DNA of 54,187 nt from Thalassotalea sp. 42_200_T64 (GCA_002162925.1 MABC01000031.1:1-54187); one strand, 5' to 3'. Shown: positions 19,946 through 30,578, numbered from the stretch's first letter. The notes: generated from the letters alone by a model not told the origin. Program-made: numbers and translations.

Positions 19946-20422
19946 TTAATCTTCAGAATCCTGACTAAATAAAAACTGTCCAATCAATTCTTCTAACACT
20001 AAAGCCGGTTTAGTGTCTTCAATAAAATCACCTGGCTGTAAAACTCCAATATCTAACTCTTCATCTAAAAAGCCCGGATCCAAGCCCAGATATTGCTCAC
20101 CCAACAACCCTGCGGTTAATATTGACACCGATGTTGCTTCGGAAAAGTTATCATAGTTGCTATATATCTCTAAGGTAACAATTGGCATATAGTCTTCCTG
20201 ATCAAGTTTGATATTCTCAACCCGACCAACGACAACCCCACCCACTTTAATTGGCGAACGAACTTTCAAACCGCCAATATTATCAAACTTTGCATATAAC
20301 TGATACGTTTCGCCATTGCCGGCGATACCGGCATTAGCCACTTTTAAGGCAAGCATTAAAATAGCCGCAATACCAATTGCAACAAAAAGGCCAACCAACA
20401 ATTCAATTTTTTTCGACACCAT
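19946..20422 (-). CDS. mlaD: MCE-domain protein MlaD of the phospholipid ABC transporter
   Basis: MlaD is anchored in the inner membrane and forms a hexameric ring that passes phospholipid between MlaE and MlaC. The 158 residues have an N-terminal membrane helix (LLVGLFVAIGIAAILML, 8-24) followed by one MCE domain (about 38-117) with KFDNIGGLKVRSPIKVGGVV and TAGLLGEQYLGLDPG. A short hydrophobic C-terminal helix (VLEELIGQFLFS) corresponds to the segment that lines the ring pore. Confidence 0.96.
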   Translation of the reverse strand: MVSKKIELLVGLFVAIGIAAILMLALKVANAGIAGNGETYQLYAKFDNIGGLKVRSPIKVGGVVVGRVENIKLDQEDYMPIVTLEIYSNYDNFSEATSVSILTAGLLGEQYLGLDPGFLDEELDIGVLQPGDFIEDTKPALVLEELIGQFLFSQDSED

Positions 20423-20468
20423 GTCAAACCACCACTTTTTCTATTTTCATCGATATAATATCGATAGC

Positions 20469-21248
20469 TTAATTTGTAAACATTAATGCGGTTAAAATAA
20501 AATCTAAACCCAGCACTATTAAAGAAGATTGCACCACAGTTGCTGTCGTAGCCCGACTAATCCCCTCGGAAGTAGGTACACAGTCATAACCTTTGTAAAC
20601 GGCAATCCAGGTAATGACAAAGGCAAAAACGACAGATTTAATTACCCCGTTTAACACATCATTGCTCCAATCGACTTCCGCTTGCATCACCGACCAATAA
20701 GTCCCTGAATCAACACCTAGCCAGTCAACGCCAACCAGATGACCACCAAGGATAGCAACGGCTGCAAATATTGCGGATAACAGCGGCATACTAATTAAGC
20801 CAGCCCAAAAGCGCGGTGCAATGACTCGCCTGAGTGGATCCACCGCCATCATTTCGAGACTGCTTAACTGCTCTGTTGCTTTCATTAAGCCAATTTCAGC
20901 GGTTAACGCTGAGCCAGCACGACCAGCAAAAAGCAATGCCGTGACGACAGGGCCTAACTCTCGTATTATCGATAATGCCACCATAGGCCCTAAACTTGCC
21001 TCTGCGCCGTACCCTACCAGTATAGTGTATCCTTGCAGCGCAATAACCATACCGATAAAGGTACCCGATACTATGATGATCAAGAGCGATAAAACGCCGA
21101 CCGAAAACAGCTGATTCATCAATAACGGCCAACCTTTTTTCGGGTTTGGCACCTGCACTATGGCTGACAATAACATCATCATCGCCCGGCCAAGGCCAGC
21201 AATGATATAGATGGTGTTATGGCCTAAACTTTGTATTTTTTCCAACAT
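20469..21248 (-). CDS. mlaE: Permease MlaE of the phospholipid ABC transporter
   Basis: MlaE is the membrane subunit of the Mla transporter that keeps outer-membrane lipid asymmetry. The 259 residues give five or six membrane segments of the MlaE/permease family. Family motifs include [36 protein letters not shown] cut at that point by a coupling-helix region ([13 protein letters not shown]), and the C-terminal [14 protein letters not shown]. It overlaps mlaF by one base. Confidence 0.96.
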   Translation of the reverse strand: MLEKIQSLGHNTIYIIAGLGRAMMMLLSAIVQVPNPKKGWPLLMNQLFSVGVLSLLIIIVSGTFIGMVIALQGYTILVGYGAEASLGPMVALSIIRELGPVVTALLFAGRAGSALTAEIGLMKATEQLSSLEMMAVDPLRRVIAPRFWAGLISMPLLSAIFAAVAILGGHLVGVDWLGVDSGTYWSVMQAEVDWSNDVLNGVIKSVVFAFVITWIAVYKGYDCVPTSEGISRATTATVVQSSLIVLGLDFILTALMFTN

Positions 21249-22051
21249 TAAGGATCTTCTCCTAATAATTGGCTTTTGTATGACTGTGCCGGATAATGAA
21301 ATGGCACAGGACCATCAGCTTCACCTTGAATAAATTGCTGCACCAACTCAGATTTCATCTCACTAATTTGCTCAGGCGTCCCCTGACCAATAATTTTTTG
21401 TTCGGCAACAATATAAATGTAATCGGCGATACTCATTACCTCAGGGACATCATGAGAGACAACGACTGAAGTTAAACCTAAGGCATCGCTTAAATCGCGA
21501 ATAAGCCGTACCACAACGCCCATCGAGATAGGGTCTTGCCCGGCAAATGGCTCATCATAGAGAATGAGTTCCGGATCAAGCGCTATCGCTCGAGCAAGTG
21601 CGGCTCTACGTGCCATGCCACCCGATAATTCACCCGGTTTTAAATGCATAGCACCACGTAAACCCACCGCTTCGAGTTTCATCATTACCATTTTTTCAAT
21701 GAGATTTTCCGGCAAACGACTGTGTTCACGCATTGGAAATGCCACATTTTCAAATACTGACATATCGGTGAATAAGGCCCCCGACTGAAATAACATGCTC
21801 ATTTTTTTGCGCAATGTATATAGCTTTGAACGTGAAAGGCTTGGAATATCTTGCCCGGCAAACAGTATTTGCCCGCTATCAGGCTTTAATTGGCCGCCAA
21901 TAAGTCTCAGCAAAGTAGTTTTGCCGATACCACTTGGGCCCATAATTGCGGTGACTTTTCCTTTGGGAATATTTAAGCTTATATCATCATAGATACAGCG
22001 CTCTTCCCTGTAAAAGCTTAAATTTTTAATCTCTACCAGATTTTCAGACAT
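21248..22051 (-). CDS. mlaF: ATPase MlaF of the phospholipid ABC transporter
   Basis: MlaF powers phospholipid transport through MlaE. In 267 residues it has Walker [10 protein letters not shown] (about 38-46), the ABC signature [16 protein letters not shown], Walker [14 protein letters not shown] and the switch histidine in VVSHD. The C-terminal tail past residue 240 is where the family contacts the neighbouring subunit and MlaB. It leads the run mlaFEDCB-ibaG-murA. Confidence 0.96.
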   Translation of the reverse strand: MSENLVEIKNLSFYREERCIYDDISLNIPKGKVTAIMGPSGIGKTTLLRLIGGQLKPDSGQILFAGQDIPSLSRSKLYTLRKKMSMLFQSGALFTDMSVFENVAFPMREHSRLPENLIEKMVMMKLEAVGLRGAMHLKPGELSGGMARRAALARAIALDPELILYDEPFAGQDPISMGVVVRLIRDLSDALGLTSVVVSHDVPEVMSIADYIYIVAEQKIIGQGTPEQISEMKSELVQQFIQGEADGPVPFHYPAQSYKSQLLGEDP

Positions 22052-22564
22052 ATAACGTATTGAGAATTCGTATCATTATCGATCAGATTCTACCTTAGCT
22101 CATTGATAACTGCATTATAAATTAGTAAGCAATTGTTAATAACTTATATTTTTCAGCATAACGTTCTATTTTTTAGAATGTTGTATGCCGTTCCATCACA
22201 ACCTTAAGCATCAGGTTAATTTTGTTAATAATTTATACTTGAGTGTTAATAAATATACAAAGTAATCGGCTTCTATGTGAGGTTATGCCCATTGTACTAT
22301 TCGAACCACATAGAATTTGTATGAAATTGTAACTTTGAATGAAAATTTAACCCCTCAATTGCAAAACCCCTGATTTCTTGGAGCATAAATCGAATAATAT
22401 TGGCTTAATTGTTAAAATTATCGGTCAAAGCAGGCTTTAGCTCTTTTCATTTGCTGTATTAACGGCGACAATTTGGCGCTATCATTCAAGGTCCGCAATG
22501 AAAACTTATTTGAACTATGCCTTGTCGTTCGAATTAGGGTCTTGATAAACATTGGAAATATTAA
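22052..22564. other. 513-base divergent gap between mlaF and yrbG with two strong hairpins
   Basis: No convincing gene is seen. The gap must hold both the leftward mla promoter and the rightward yrbG promoter. It contains a stem of GCATA-ACGTTCTA with TAGAATGTTG-TATGC (22156-22188). A second stem pairs TTCTATGTG-GGTT with AACC-CATAGAA (22271-22315). Neither is followed by a T run, so they are not obvious terminators. They may be protein-binding dyads, a small RNA, or remnants of a repeat. Confidence 0.45.
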
Positions 22565-23542
22565 ATGCTGCTCGAAATAATAATACTGTTAACCTCATTA
22601 GTTGTTCTTGTTTACAGTGCCGATAAATTTGTCTTTGGCGCGGCGGCCATAGCTCGTAATTTTGGCATTGCCCCGATGATCATCGGTTTAACCATAGTGG
22701 CCATTGGCTCATCGGCACCGGAAATGGTTGTTGCTGCATCAGCTTCTCTACAAGGGGCGCCAGATACGGCCATTGGTAACGCTATCGGCTCAAACATTAC
22801 CAATATCGCTTTGGTACTTGGTATCACCGCAATTTTTAAACCACTTATGGTTTCATCATTAACACTTAAACGCGAAGTGCCGCTATTGTTACTGATCACG
22901 TTTATTGCCAGCTACATGCTCTTTGATCTGAATTTCACCTTAACTGAAGGGGTGATTTTAATGACGGGCTTTTTTGTGTTTATTATTACTTTGCTTGTTG
23001 TCACCTTGAGGCAAACCAAAAATAAAAAAGCAGACGATCCTTTATTAGTTGAAGCGGAAATGGAATTACCAAAAAACGTTGCTTCTGGCACCGCCATTTT
23101 CTGGCTAATATTCGGTATTATATTGCTGCCATTAAGCGCAAATTACCTGGTTGATTCCGCCACCGTGATCGCCAAAGCGTTCGGCATCAGCGACCTGGTT
23201 ATTGGTTTAACCATTATCGCCATTGGCACCAGTTTGCCGGAGCTTGCCGCCAGCATCATGAGCTTGATTAAAAAAGAAGATGATTTGGCCCTGGGTAATA
23301 TCATCGGCTCAAATATCTTTAATATTTTAGCCGTATTGGCACTTCCGGCGTTAATTGCACCGGGCGCTGTTGATGCTGAAGTTGCATCCAGAGACATCCC
23401 TTATATGTTGGGAATAACATTTTTGCTGTTTCTGTTGTGTTTTAGTTTAAGTGGTCAATTTAGGATCACCCGCTTAAAAGGCGCCGTATTGTTAATTGGC
23501 TTTATTGTCTATCAATATCTAATCTTTAGTCAGCTTGCTTAA
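22565..23542 (+). CDS. yrbG: Calcium/sodium antiporter family protein YrbG
   Basis: An inner-membrane cation/Ca2+ exchanger of the CaCA family. The 325 residues give ten membrane helices in two inverted halves, each with an alpha repeat: GSSAPEMVVAASASL plus GNAIGSNITNIALVLG in the first, GTSLPELAASIMSL plus GNIIGSNIFNILAVLA in the second. The acidic residues of both repeats, which bind Ca2+, are present. It heads the run leading to kdsD as in E. coli; the link to LPS genes is positional only. Confidence 0.93.
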   Translation: MLLEIIILLTSLVVLVYSADKFVFGAAAIARNFGIAPMIIGLTIVAIGSSAPEMVVAASASLQGAPDTAIGNAIGSNITNIALVLGITAIFKPLMVSSLTLKREVPLLLLITFIASYMLFDLNFTLTEGVILMTGFFVFIITLLVVTLRQTKNKKADDPLLVEAEMELPKNVASGTAIFWLIFGIILLPLSANYLVDSATVIAKAFGISDLVIGLTIIAIGTSLPELAASIMSLIKKEDDLALGNIIGSNIFNILAVLALPALIAPGAVDAEVASRDIPYMLGITFLLFLLCFSLSGQFRITRLKGAVLLIGFIVYQYLIFSQLA

Positions 23543-23556
23543 AAGAGAGAATATCA

Positions 23557-24531
23557 ATGCCTCACGCTAGTGAATTTAAAAAACTTGCCGCGCAAGTGAT
23601 CGATATCGAACAGCAAGCGGTGGCAAATCTGCATAATCATATTGACGACGAATTCGCCAAAGCCTGCCAATTAATGTATTCCTGCACTGGCAGGGTTATC
23701 GTCATAGGCATGGGGAAATCTGGCCATATTGGCGGTAAAATAGCGGCCACATTGGCAAGCACCGGCACCCCGGCTTTTTTTGTTCATCCCGGCGAGGCCA
23801 GCCATGGTGATTTAGGCATGGTCACCAAAGAAGATGTAGTATTAACCATTTCTTACTCAGGCGAAACCGGTGAAGTATTAGCCATATTGCCGGTAATTAA
23901 ACGCATTGGCGCGAAACTCATTGCGATGTCGGGTAATGCCAAATCGACGATGGCGAAGTTGGCCGATGTGCATATTTGTGTTGATGTGCCGATAGAGGCT
24001 TGCCCGTTAGGGTTAGCGCCAACATCTAGTACCACCGCAACCCTGGTCATGGGCGATGCGTTAGCCGTTGCCTTATTAAATGCCAAAGGGTTCACCGCCG
24101 ACGATTTTGCTCTATCTCATCCTGGTGGCAGTTTAGGTAAGCGCTTATTATTGCGTTTGTCTGATATCATGCACTCAGGAGAGCGTTTGCCACAAATAAA
24201 TGAAACGGCATTAATCAAAGAGGCACTGGTAGAGATGTCCAGTAAAGGCCTGGGCATGACGGCAGTGGTAAATTCTGCAGGCATTTTAACCGGTCTGTTT
24301 ACCGACGGTGATTTAAGACGTATCCTGGATGAAGAGATCAATATCCATCAAGATAGTATTAGCACTGTGATGACCAAGCAACCTGTGGTGGCATCGGCTG
24401 ATATGCTTGCTGCAGAGGCGTTAAAAGCGATGGAAGATAAAAGCATCAATGGCCTGATCATCGTCGATGACAAGCAGCAGCCCATTGGCGCGATGAACAT
24501 GCATGATATTTTAAAAGCGGGAGTACTATAA
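23557..24531 (+). CDS. kdsD: D-arabinose 5-phosphate isomerase KdsD
   Basis: KdsD converts ribulose 5-phosphate to arabinose 5-phosphate, the first step of Kdo synthesis for LPS. The 324 residues carry an N-terminal SIS domain (about 38-170) with GMGKSGHIGGKIAATLASTG and SYSGETGEV, the conserved HPGGSLGKRLL, and then two CBS domains (about 205-262 and 272-324). It is followed at once by kdsC. Confidence 0.96.
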   Translation: MPHASEFKKLAAQVIDIEQQAVANLHNHIDDEFAKACQLMYSCTGRVIVIGMGKSGHIGGKIAATLASTGTPAFFVHPGEASHGDLGMVTKEDVVLTISYSGETGEVLAILPVIKRIGAKLIAMSGNAKSTMAKLADVHICVDVPIEACPLGLAPTSSTTATLVMGDALAVALLNAKGFTADDFALSHPGGSLGKRLLLRLSDIMHSGERLPQINETALIKEALVEMSSKGLGMTAVVNSAGILTGLFTDGDLRRILDEEINIHQDSISTVMTKQPVVASADMLAAEALKAMEDKSINGLIIVDDKQQPIGAMNMHDILKAGVL

Positions 24532-24532
24532 A

Positions 24533-25102
24533 TTGCCTGATAGTCCGAAAACTATGACCAACACCTTGTATGGCCAAATAGAACAAGCAATATTCGAGCA
24601 GGCCAAGCAAATTAAGTTATTGGTTTGTGATGTAGACGGCGTTTTCTCCGATGGCCGCATCTATCTTGGCAACGACGGTGAAGAGTTGAAAGCGTTTAAT
24701 ACCAAAGATGGTTTTGGCATAAAAGCATTAGGCCAAAGCGGTGTTGATGTTGCAGTGATCACCGGCCGTAAATCCAACATTGTTGAAAAGCGTATGGCGG
24801 CGCTCGGGGTTAAGTTTATTGTGCAAGGGGAAGAAGATAAATTGCCGGCATTGCAAACCATTGCGCAAAAATTGGGACTAAGCCGTTCTGAAATTGCCTA
24901 CATAGGTGACGACGTACCCGATTTACCTTGCATTGAGTACGTAGGTTTAGGTGTTGCGGTCAATGATGCCCATCCACTAGTTAAGCGAGGAGCGAATTAT
25001 ATCACATTCACTAATGGTGGTTATGGCGCAGTGCGAGAGCTGTGTGATTTAATTATGCAAAGTCAAAATACCTTACACCTGGCCAAAGGCAGCAGTATAT
25101 GA
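24533..25102 (+). CDS. kdsC: 3-deoxy-D-manno-octulosonate 8-phosphate phosphatase KdsC
   Basis: KdsC removes the phosphate from Kdo-8-phosphate. The 189 residues hold the HAD core: LLVCDVDGVFSDGRIYLG with both nucleophile aspartates, ITGRKSNIVEKR, and YIGDDVPDLPCIEYVG. The likely start is TTG at 24533 with GGAG nine bases upstream and one base after the kdsD stop; an ATG at 24554 lacks a ribosome binding site. It overlaps lptC by four bases. Confidence 0.95.
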   Translation: MPDSPKTMTNTLYGQIEQAIFEQAKQIKLLVCDVDGVFSDGRIYLGNDGEELKAFNTKDGFGIKALGQSGVDVAVITGRKSNIVEKRMAALGVKFIVQGEEDKLPALQTIAQKLGLSRSEIAYIGDDVPDLPCIEYVGLGVAVNDAHPLVKRGANYITFTNGGYGAVRELCDLIMQSQNTLHLAKGSSI

Positions 25103-25665
25103 GTCGACTGCATATTGTTTCAACGATTGTTTTTCTAATGGCATTGTCGGTATATGGGTATATCCAGTGGCAAAAATCGAATGAAACTGCGGTCAGCGTT
25201 ATTGATTCTGAGGATCTACCCGATTTTATCGCAAAGTCACTCAATACAAATAAATATGACAGTGAGGGCAACCTTACGCACACTATTTATGCAGAGCAAA
25301 TGGCGCACTACGGTGAAAGTAATGAAACTTTATTTCAACAGCCGCAATATACTATTTACCCTAAAGATGGCTCTGCCGCCTGGCACCTTTCGGCAAATAG
25401 CGGGAATTTAACTAAAGATAATATCTTACTGCTGCGTGATCGAGTAAGATTGATTTCTGAAGACAAGCACAGCTTTATCTCTGAGATACACGCGAAAGCA
25501 ATAACCGTAAATTTAAATGACAATATCATTACATCAGAGCAAACCATCTTACTAAAAGGTGACGATTTTACAATGTACGGCTCTGGTTTGCATGTTGATA
25601 TCGATACAACCAAAATGACATTAAGTGAACATGTACAGACAATTTTTAAAAAACATGCCTCATAA
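25099..25665 (+). CDS. lptC: LPS export protein LptC
   Basis: LptC is the bitopic inner-membrane protein that takes LPS from LptBFG and hands it to LptA. In 188 residues it has one N-terminal membrane helix (IVSTIVFLMALSVYGYIQW, 5-23), then the beta-jellyroll LptC domain with the family pattern GNLTHTIYAEQMAHYG...TLFQQPQ and a C-terminal half of repeating strands. It overlaps kdsC by four bases and lptA by 11. Confidence 0.94.
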   Translation: MSRLHIVSTIVFLMALSVYGYIQWQKSNETAVSVIDSEDLPDFIAKSLNTNKYDSEGNLTHTIYAEQMAHYGESNETLFQQPQYTIYPKDGSAAWHLSANSGNLTKDNILLLRDRVRLISEDKHSFISEIHAKAITVNLNDNIITSEQTILLKGDDFTMYGSGLHVDIDTTKMTLSEHVQTIFKKHAS

Positions 25666-26215
25666 GCTGATCCTGGGCATTGTATTAACCTTTCCTCTGA
25701 GTTCAGTAATGGCGGCCCAGGTTGATTTTGAGCAAGAAATAGTAATTATTGCAAAAAAACAATCGAGCGACTTAAAAAACAAAGTTGCCAGTTATATGGA
25801 AGATGTCAAAATCACCCAGGGGACACTGTCGATTGAAGCCGATCTGGTGCAAGTGAGCAATCAGCCCAATGGCGTGCACAAAATTTATCTGGCCAAAGGA
25901 AAACCTGCACGCTTTAGTCAAATTCTTGATGATGGCCAGAAAATAGAATTACAAGCCAACGAAATAAGTTATTCGCCAGCAACGCAAATCATTACCATCA
26001 AAGGTAATGCTTCAGTGAGTCAAGAAGGCAGTATGGTAAAAGGTGATATTATTACCTATAACATAGCGACAGAACAGCTAAGCGCCGAAAGTAGCAGCGC
26101 GGTTACGACCATTTTGCAACCTGAACCAAAACATAAACTGGATGACAGTGCTGAAAAGCCTGATACTTTGCAAGAGTACAACGAAGTAGAGCAAGAAAAA
26201 GAACAACAATTATGA
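25655..26215 (+). CDS. lptA: Periplasmic LPS-bridge protein LptA
   Basis: LptA polymerises into the periplasmic bridge carrying LPS to LptD. I start at ATG 25655, which gives a signal peptide ([16 protein letters not shown], cleavage near VMA-A); an upstream ATG at 25625 would bury the signal ten residues in. The mature chain has the OstA/LptA strands [19 protein letters not shown] and [22 protein letters not shown] charged, glutamate-rich tail follows. It overlaps lptB by four bases. Confidence 0.94.
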   Translation: MPHKLILGIVLTFPLSSVMAAQVDFEQEIVIIAKKQSSDLKNKVASYMEDVKITQGTLSIEADLVQVSNQPNGVHKIYLAKGKPARFSQILDDGQKIELQANEISYSPATQIITIKGNASVSQEGSMVKGDIITYNIATEQLSAESSSAVTTILQPEPKHKLDDSAEKPDTLQEYNEVEQEKEQQL

Positions 26216-26940
26216 CGGCTACGTTAAAAGCGCAACATCTGGCAAAAAGTTATTCCGGCCGTAAGGTCGTAAAAGATGTCAGTTTAACGGTCAATTCAGG
26301 TCAGATTGTCGGGCTCTTAGGGCCAAATGGTGCCGGCAAAACCACATCGTTTTATATGATTGTCGGCTTAGTAACTAGCGATCAAGGTAAGGTAACGTTA
26401 AATGAACAAGATTTAACCTTACAACCCATGCATGAACGGGCACGCCAGGGCATTGGTTATTTACCACAAGAAGCGTCAATTTTTCGCAAGCTTAGTGTGC
26501 ACGACAACATTATGGCGATTTTGCAAATCAGAAAAGATTTAGACGAACAGGCAAAACAAGAAAAACTGGACAGCCTGGTGGAAGAGTTTAACATTGGCCA
26601 TATTGTTGACAACACCGGGCAAAGCTTATCTGGTGGAGAAAGGCGCCGGGTAGAAATAGCAAGAGCTCTGGCTGCAGATCCAAAGTTCATCTTATTAGAT
26701 GAACCGTTTGCCGGGGTTGACCCTATCTCGGTTGGTGACATAAAAAAAATCATCATCCATTTAAAAGACAGGGGCATAGGGGTGTTAATCACTGATCACA
26801 ACGTGCGTGAAACCCTTGATGTATGCGAACACGCCTATATAGTAAGCCATGGTGAATTGATCGCCGAAGGTAATGCGGAACAGGTGCTCAGTAACCAACA
26901 TGTAAGAGATGTATACTTAGGTGAAAAATTCACGCTATAG
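26212..26940 (+). CDS. lptB: LPS export ATPase LptB
   Basis: LptB is the cytoplasmic ATPase of LptB2FG, which pulls LPS out of the inner membrane. The 242 residues carry Walker [10 protein letters not shown] (37-45), the Q-loop region [17 protein letters not shown] typical of LptB, the signature [16 protein letters not shown], Walker [14 protein letters not shown] and the switch histidine ITDHNVRE. lptF and lptG are not in the window, as is usual. Confidence 0.97.
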   Translation: MTATLKAQHLAKSYSGRKVVKDVSLTVNSGQIVGLLGPNGAGKTTSFYMIVGLVTSDQGKVTLNEQDLTLQPMHERARQGIGYLPQEASIFRKLSVHDNIMAILQIRKDLDEQAKQEKLDSLVEEFNIGHIVDNTGQSLSGGERRRVEIARALAADPKFILLDEPFAGVDPISVGDIKKIIIHLKDRGIGVLITDHNVRETLDVCEHAYIVSHGELIAEGNAEQVLSNQHVRDVYLGEKFTL

Positions 26941-27026
26941 TTAAAGTAGTAATATTTAAAGTATAAAGTTTTCCATTTATAAATAATTAATTTTCCATAT
27001 TATAAAGTTAGGATCATTTCGACAAC

Positions 27027-28526
27027 ATGAGACCCAGTATTCAGCTCCGGATGGGGCAACATTTAACCATGACTCCACAGTTGCAACAGGCGATTAAACT
27101 GCTGCAGCTTTCTACTTTGGATTTACAACAGGAAATTCAAGAAGCATTAGATAGTAATCCATTATTAGAGGTTGATGAAAACCAGGAAAGTAGTGAAGCT
27201 AGTGATGAAAACATCGATAACCACTTAAATAATGAACAAGTTTCCACACAATCCCTAGATGGCAGTGAAGACTCACCTCCGACTAAAGATGAAATTAGCA
27301 CCTCGGAAGCGCTCAGCCAAAACGAAATTCCTGATGAGCTATCGGTTGACTCAACTTGGGAAGAAAGTTTTAGCGCCGGCACTTCAAATACCGGTCTCGG
27401 CAGTGTCAGTAATGATGATTATACCTACCAGGGAGAAACTTCCGAATCGATACAAGACCATCTTACCTGGCAAATGGAGTTAACGCCGTTTTCCGATACC
27501 GATAGAACCATAGCTACCGCCATTATCGATGCCATTAATAACAGCGGCTATCTCACCGTAAGCTGTGAAGAGATTTTGGCCAGCTTAGGTGATGCTGAAG
27601 TTGAGCTTGACGAGGTGGAGGCGGTGCTAAAACGCATCCATATGTTTGATCCGATTGGTGCAGGGGCAAAATCTATTGCTGATTGTTTACTTATTCAACT
27701 GGCTCAGTTTGATCAGGATACGCCTTATATTGAAGAAGCCAAACTGGTGATCAGTGAGCATATCGAGTTGCTAGGCAATCGCGACTTTCGTCAGATAATG
27801 CGTAAAACCAAGCTTAAAGAGCCACAGCTAAAAGAAGTCATGCAACTGATCCACTCGCTAACACCAAGGCCAGGAGACGCCATCGTTCAAAAAGATGAAC
27901 AGTATGTTATTCCCGATGTCAGTGTATTCAAAAGAAATGGTCGTTGGGTGGTTGAACTTAATCCGGATACTGCGCCGAAAATTGGTATCAATAATCAATA
28001 CGCCGCCATGGCGAAAACCTCAACATCGACTGAAGACAGTCAATTTATCCGTTCGCATTTGCAAGAAGCGAAGTGGTTTATAAAATCGCTGGAAAGTCGT
28101 AATGACACCTTATTAAAAGTTTCACATTGTATTGTTCAACAACAGCATGGTTTTTTTGAACACGGCCCTGAAGCCATGCGACCTATGGTGTTAAATGACA
28201 TTGCTGAAGCCGTAGAAATGCACGAGTCGACCATTTCAAGAGTAACCACACAAAAGTATATGCATACCCCGAGAGGAATTTTTGAACTAAAATATTTCTT
28301 CTCCAGCCATGTCAGTACGGAAAATGGCGGTGAATGCTCGTCGACAGCAATTCGTGCGATAATCAAGAAGCTGGTTGATGCTGAAATTGCAGCGAAACCT
28401 TTAAGTGATAGCAAAATAACGGAGTTATTAGCTGATCAAGGTATTAAAGTGGCAAGACGAACTATCGCCAAATACCGGGAGTCTTTAGGAATACCACCAT
28501 CTAACCAAAGAAAGAGCTTACTTTAA
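27027..28526 (+). CDS. rpoN: RNA polymerase sigma-54 factor RpoN
   Basis: RpoN directs RNA polymerase to -24/-12 promoters that need enhancer-binding ATPases (nitrogen use, motility and others). The 499 residues show region I ([20 protein letters not shown] at 7-26), an acidic region II (about 50-125), the core-binding domain, the helix-turn-helix ([20 protein letters not shown]) and the RpoN box [15 protein letters not shown] near the end. It is followed by the hpf-ptsN-rapZ-npr genes that usually accompany it. Confidence 0.98.
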   Translation: MRPSIQLRMGQHLTMTPQLQQAIKLLQLSTLDLQQEIQEALDSNPLLEVDENQESSEASDENIDNHLNNEQVSTQSLDGSEDSPPTKDEISTSEALSQNEIPDELSVDSTWEESFSAGTSNTGLGSVSNDDYTYQGETSESIQDHLTWQMELTPFSDTDRTIATAIIDAINNSGYLTVSCEEILASLGDAEVELDEVEAVLKRIHMFDPIGAGAKSIADCLLIQLAQFDQDTPYIEEAKLVISEHIELLGNRDFRQIMRKTKLKEPQLKEVMQLIHSLTPRPGDAIVQKDEQYVIPDVSVFKRNGRWVVELNPDTAPKIGINNQYAAMAKTSTSTEDSQFIRSHLQEAKWFIKSLESRNDTLLKVSHCIVQQQHGFFEHGPEAMRPMVLNDIAEAVEMHESTISRVTTQKYMHTPRGIFELKYFFSSHVSTENGGECSSTAIRAIIKKLVDAEIAAKPLSDSKITELLADQGIKVARRTIAKYRESLGIPPSNQRKSLL

Positions 28527-28552
28527 ACTAATAAAATACGAGGATATTATTT

Positions 28553-28840
28553 ATGCAAATTAATCTATCTGGACATCATGTTGAAGTTACTAATTCGATG
28601 CGTGCTTTTGTGAATCAAAAATTTGAAAAATTAGAACGCCATTTCGATCACATAAATAATGTTTACGTGGTATTGAAGGTAGAAAAATTACAGCAAGTTG
28701 CGGAAGCAACACTGAATGTTAATAGTGGCGAAATTTTCGCCTCCGCAAATGATGCTGATATGTACGCCGCTATTGATGGATTGATAGATAAACTTGACCG
28801 CCAAGTGTTAAAACATAAGGCGAAACTTAATAATCGTTAA
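28553..28840 (+). CDS. hpf: Ribosome hibernation promoting factor (short HPF)
   Basis: HPF binds the decoding region of idle ribosomes and promotes 100S dimers in stationary phase. The 95 residues are the short HPF/YfiA domain (MQINLSGHHVEVTNSMR, then EATLNVNSGEIFASANDADMYAAIDGLIDKL), without the long-form dimerisation domain. It lies 26 bases after rpoN and three before ptsN. Confidence 0.96.
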   Translation: MQINLSGHHVEVTNSMRAFVNQKFEKLERHFDHINNVYVVLKVEKLQQVAEATLNVNSGEIFASANDADMYAAIDGLIDKLDRQVLKHKAKLNNR

Positions 28841-28843
28841 CTT

Positions 28844-29296
28844 ATGAAATTAGATTCACTTTTAAGCCTGGACAGCACCCAGTGTGCCGTGCCAGGAAAC
28901 AGCAAAAAAAATATACTTGAACAAATAAGTCATATCGCAGCCGTAAAAATAGCAAGCAGCAGCCCGAAAGAGCTACTTAACAGTTTGATCAGGAGAGAGA
29001 AATTAAGTAGTACCGGCATTGGTAATGGTATCGCTATTCCCCATGGCAGAATCGATAATTGCGAAAAACCGGTTGCGGTTTTTATCACCACAAATAAATC
29101 AATTGCCTTTGATGCCATTGATGATAAACCCGTTGATATATTTTTTGCGTTGTTCGTTCCTGAAGATCATTGCCAACAGCATTTAGAAACCTTAGCCAGT
29201 GTCGCTCGTTTCTTTAGTGATAAAGACAACTGTAAAAAAGCAAGACGCTGTCGCAGTTCTGAGCAGCTATATCAGCTAGTGTTAGATATTAAATAA
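28844..29296 (+). CDS. ptsN: Nitrogen PTS regulatory protein EIIA(Ntr)
   Basis: EIIA(Ntr) receives phosphate from NPr and regulates potassium uptake and other targets according to nitrogen status; it does not transport sugar. The 150 residues have the EIIA type 2 fold with active-site His67 in GNGIAIPHGRID. It shares a transcript with its phosphodonor npr, 900 bases downstream. Confidence 0.96.
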   Translation: MKLDSLLSLDSTQCAVPGNSKKNILEQISHIAAVKIASSSPKELLNSLIRREKLSSTGIGNGIAIPHGRIDNCEKPVAVFITTNKSIAFDAIDDKPVDIFFALFVPEDHCQQHLETLASVARFFSDKDNCKKARRCRSSEQLYQLVLDIK

Positions 29297-29307
29297 TAAG
29301 GTAGTAA

Positions 29308-30153
29308 ATGAAATTAATCATTGTGAGTGGCCGCTCAGGCTCGGGCAAGACGGTTGCTTTAAGGGTTTTAGAAGATCTCGGTTATTATTGTGTCGATAAT
29401 ATTCCGGTCAACTTATTACCAGCATTAACCCATACCGTCATTAATGACTACGACAACGTGGCGGTTTCACTCGATGTGCGTAACTTGCCTGATAACCCGG
29501 AAGATGTTAGTGAAATCATCGATTATTTGCCCAATTCAGTAGAATTAATCATCTTGTATCTGGATGCGGATAATGGCGAACTGATCCGTCGTTATAGTGA
29601 AACTAGACGTCTACACCCCTTGATCCGTAAAAATATGGCGCTTGATCAAGCGATTGACCTTGAGAAGAAATTACTCGACCCAATCGCCGGCCGAGCCAAC
29701 TTATACATAAATACTAGCCAACTCACCCCGCACCAATTAGCCGATTTAGTACGCGAGCGAGTGCTTGGCTCTAAGACCGGAAATTTGGTGTTGGTATTTG
29801 AGTCCTTTGGTTTTAAATATGGCGTGCCCTCAGATGCTGATTATGTCTTTGATGCCAGGTTTTTACCGAATCCATTTTGGGAGCAAGGTCTAAAAAAATA
29901 TAATGGTTTAGACCAGCCGGTGCAGGAATTTTTAGCAAGCCAGCCAATTGTGACAAAATTTATCTGGCAGATAAATTCATTTATGATGACCTGGTTACCA
30001 CATTTGGAAAGAAATAATCGCAGCTACCTGACTGTCGCCATCGGCTGTACCGGCGGTCAACATCGCAGTGTTTATATTGCTGAAACCCTGGCAAAACAAT
30101 TTAAAAAAGAAGATAAAGAAATACAAATTCGCCATCGCGAACTTAGTGAGTAG
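29308..30153 (+). CDS. rapZ: RNase adapter protein RapZ
   Basis: RapZ binds the small RNA GlmZ and delivers it to RNase E, so controlling GlmS and amino-sugar supply for the envelope. The 281 residues have Walker A GRSGSGKT (8-15) with VALRVLEDLGYYCVDN, Walker B-like VAVSLDVRN, and the C-terminal RNA- and GlcN6P-binding part with IGCTGGQHRSVYIAE. It is placed between ptsN and npr as in enterobacteria. Confidence 0.97.
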   Translation: MKLIIVSGRSGSGKTVALRVLEDLGYYCVDNIPVNLLPALTHTVINDYDNVAVSLDVRNLPDNPEDVSEIIDYLPNSVELIILYLDADNGELIRRYSETRRLHPLIRKNMALDQAIDLEKKLLDPIAGRANLYINTSQLTPHQLADLVRERVLGSKTGNLVLVFESFGFKYGVPSDADYVFDARFLPNPFWEQGLKKYNGLDQPVQEFLASQPIVTKFIWQINSFMMTWLPHLERNNRSYLTVAIGCTGGQHRSVYIAETLAKQFKKEDKEIQIRHRELSE

Positions 30154-30192
30154 CCTTAACTAAAATAAATTTAACGAAGACATTCAACGAAC

Positions 30193-30471
30193 ATGACAAC
30201 AATCATTGAGCAAACCGTGCTGATCGAAAACAAATTGGGTTTACATGCCCGTGCAGCCACTAAACTTGCCAAACTCAGCCAAAATTATCAAGCTCGACTT
30301 ACCCTGACACTTGAGGATAAGTCCGCCGATGCCGGTTCTATTATGGGCTTAATGTTGTTAACCGGCAGCCAGGGAAAACAGGTCCATATAAAAGCTGAAG
30401 GCGTACAGGCGCAACAGGCTTTACATGCCGTATGTCAGCTATTCTCCGACAAATTTGACGAGTCGGAATAA
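30193..30471 (+). CDS. npr: Phosphocarrier protein NPr of the nitrogen PTS
   Basis: NPr passes phosphate from EI(Ntr) to EIIA(Ntr). The 92 residues form an HPr fold with active-site His18 in NKLGLHARAATKLAK and the conserved SIMGLMLL region, where the regulatory serine of HPr would lie. EI(Ntr) (ptsP) is not in the window. It ends the rpoN run; mgtE follows after 160 bases. Confidence 0.96.
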   Translation: MTTIIEQTVLIENKLGLHARAATKLAKLSQNYQARLTLTLEDKSADAGSIMGLMLLTGSQGKQVHIKAEGVQAQQALHAVCQLFSDKFDESE

Positions 30472-30578
30472 GCCAAACAAAACAGTTATCTTGCTAAAAA
30501 GTGCTCTGACCCCTTGATTTTTTTATCAAAAAAGCTGAAAAATCACCATAGTTACGTTACACTTCTGACATAATAACA

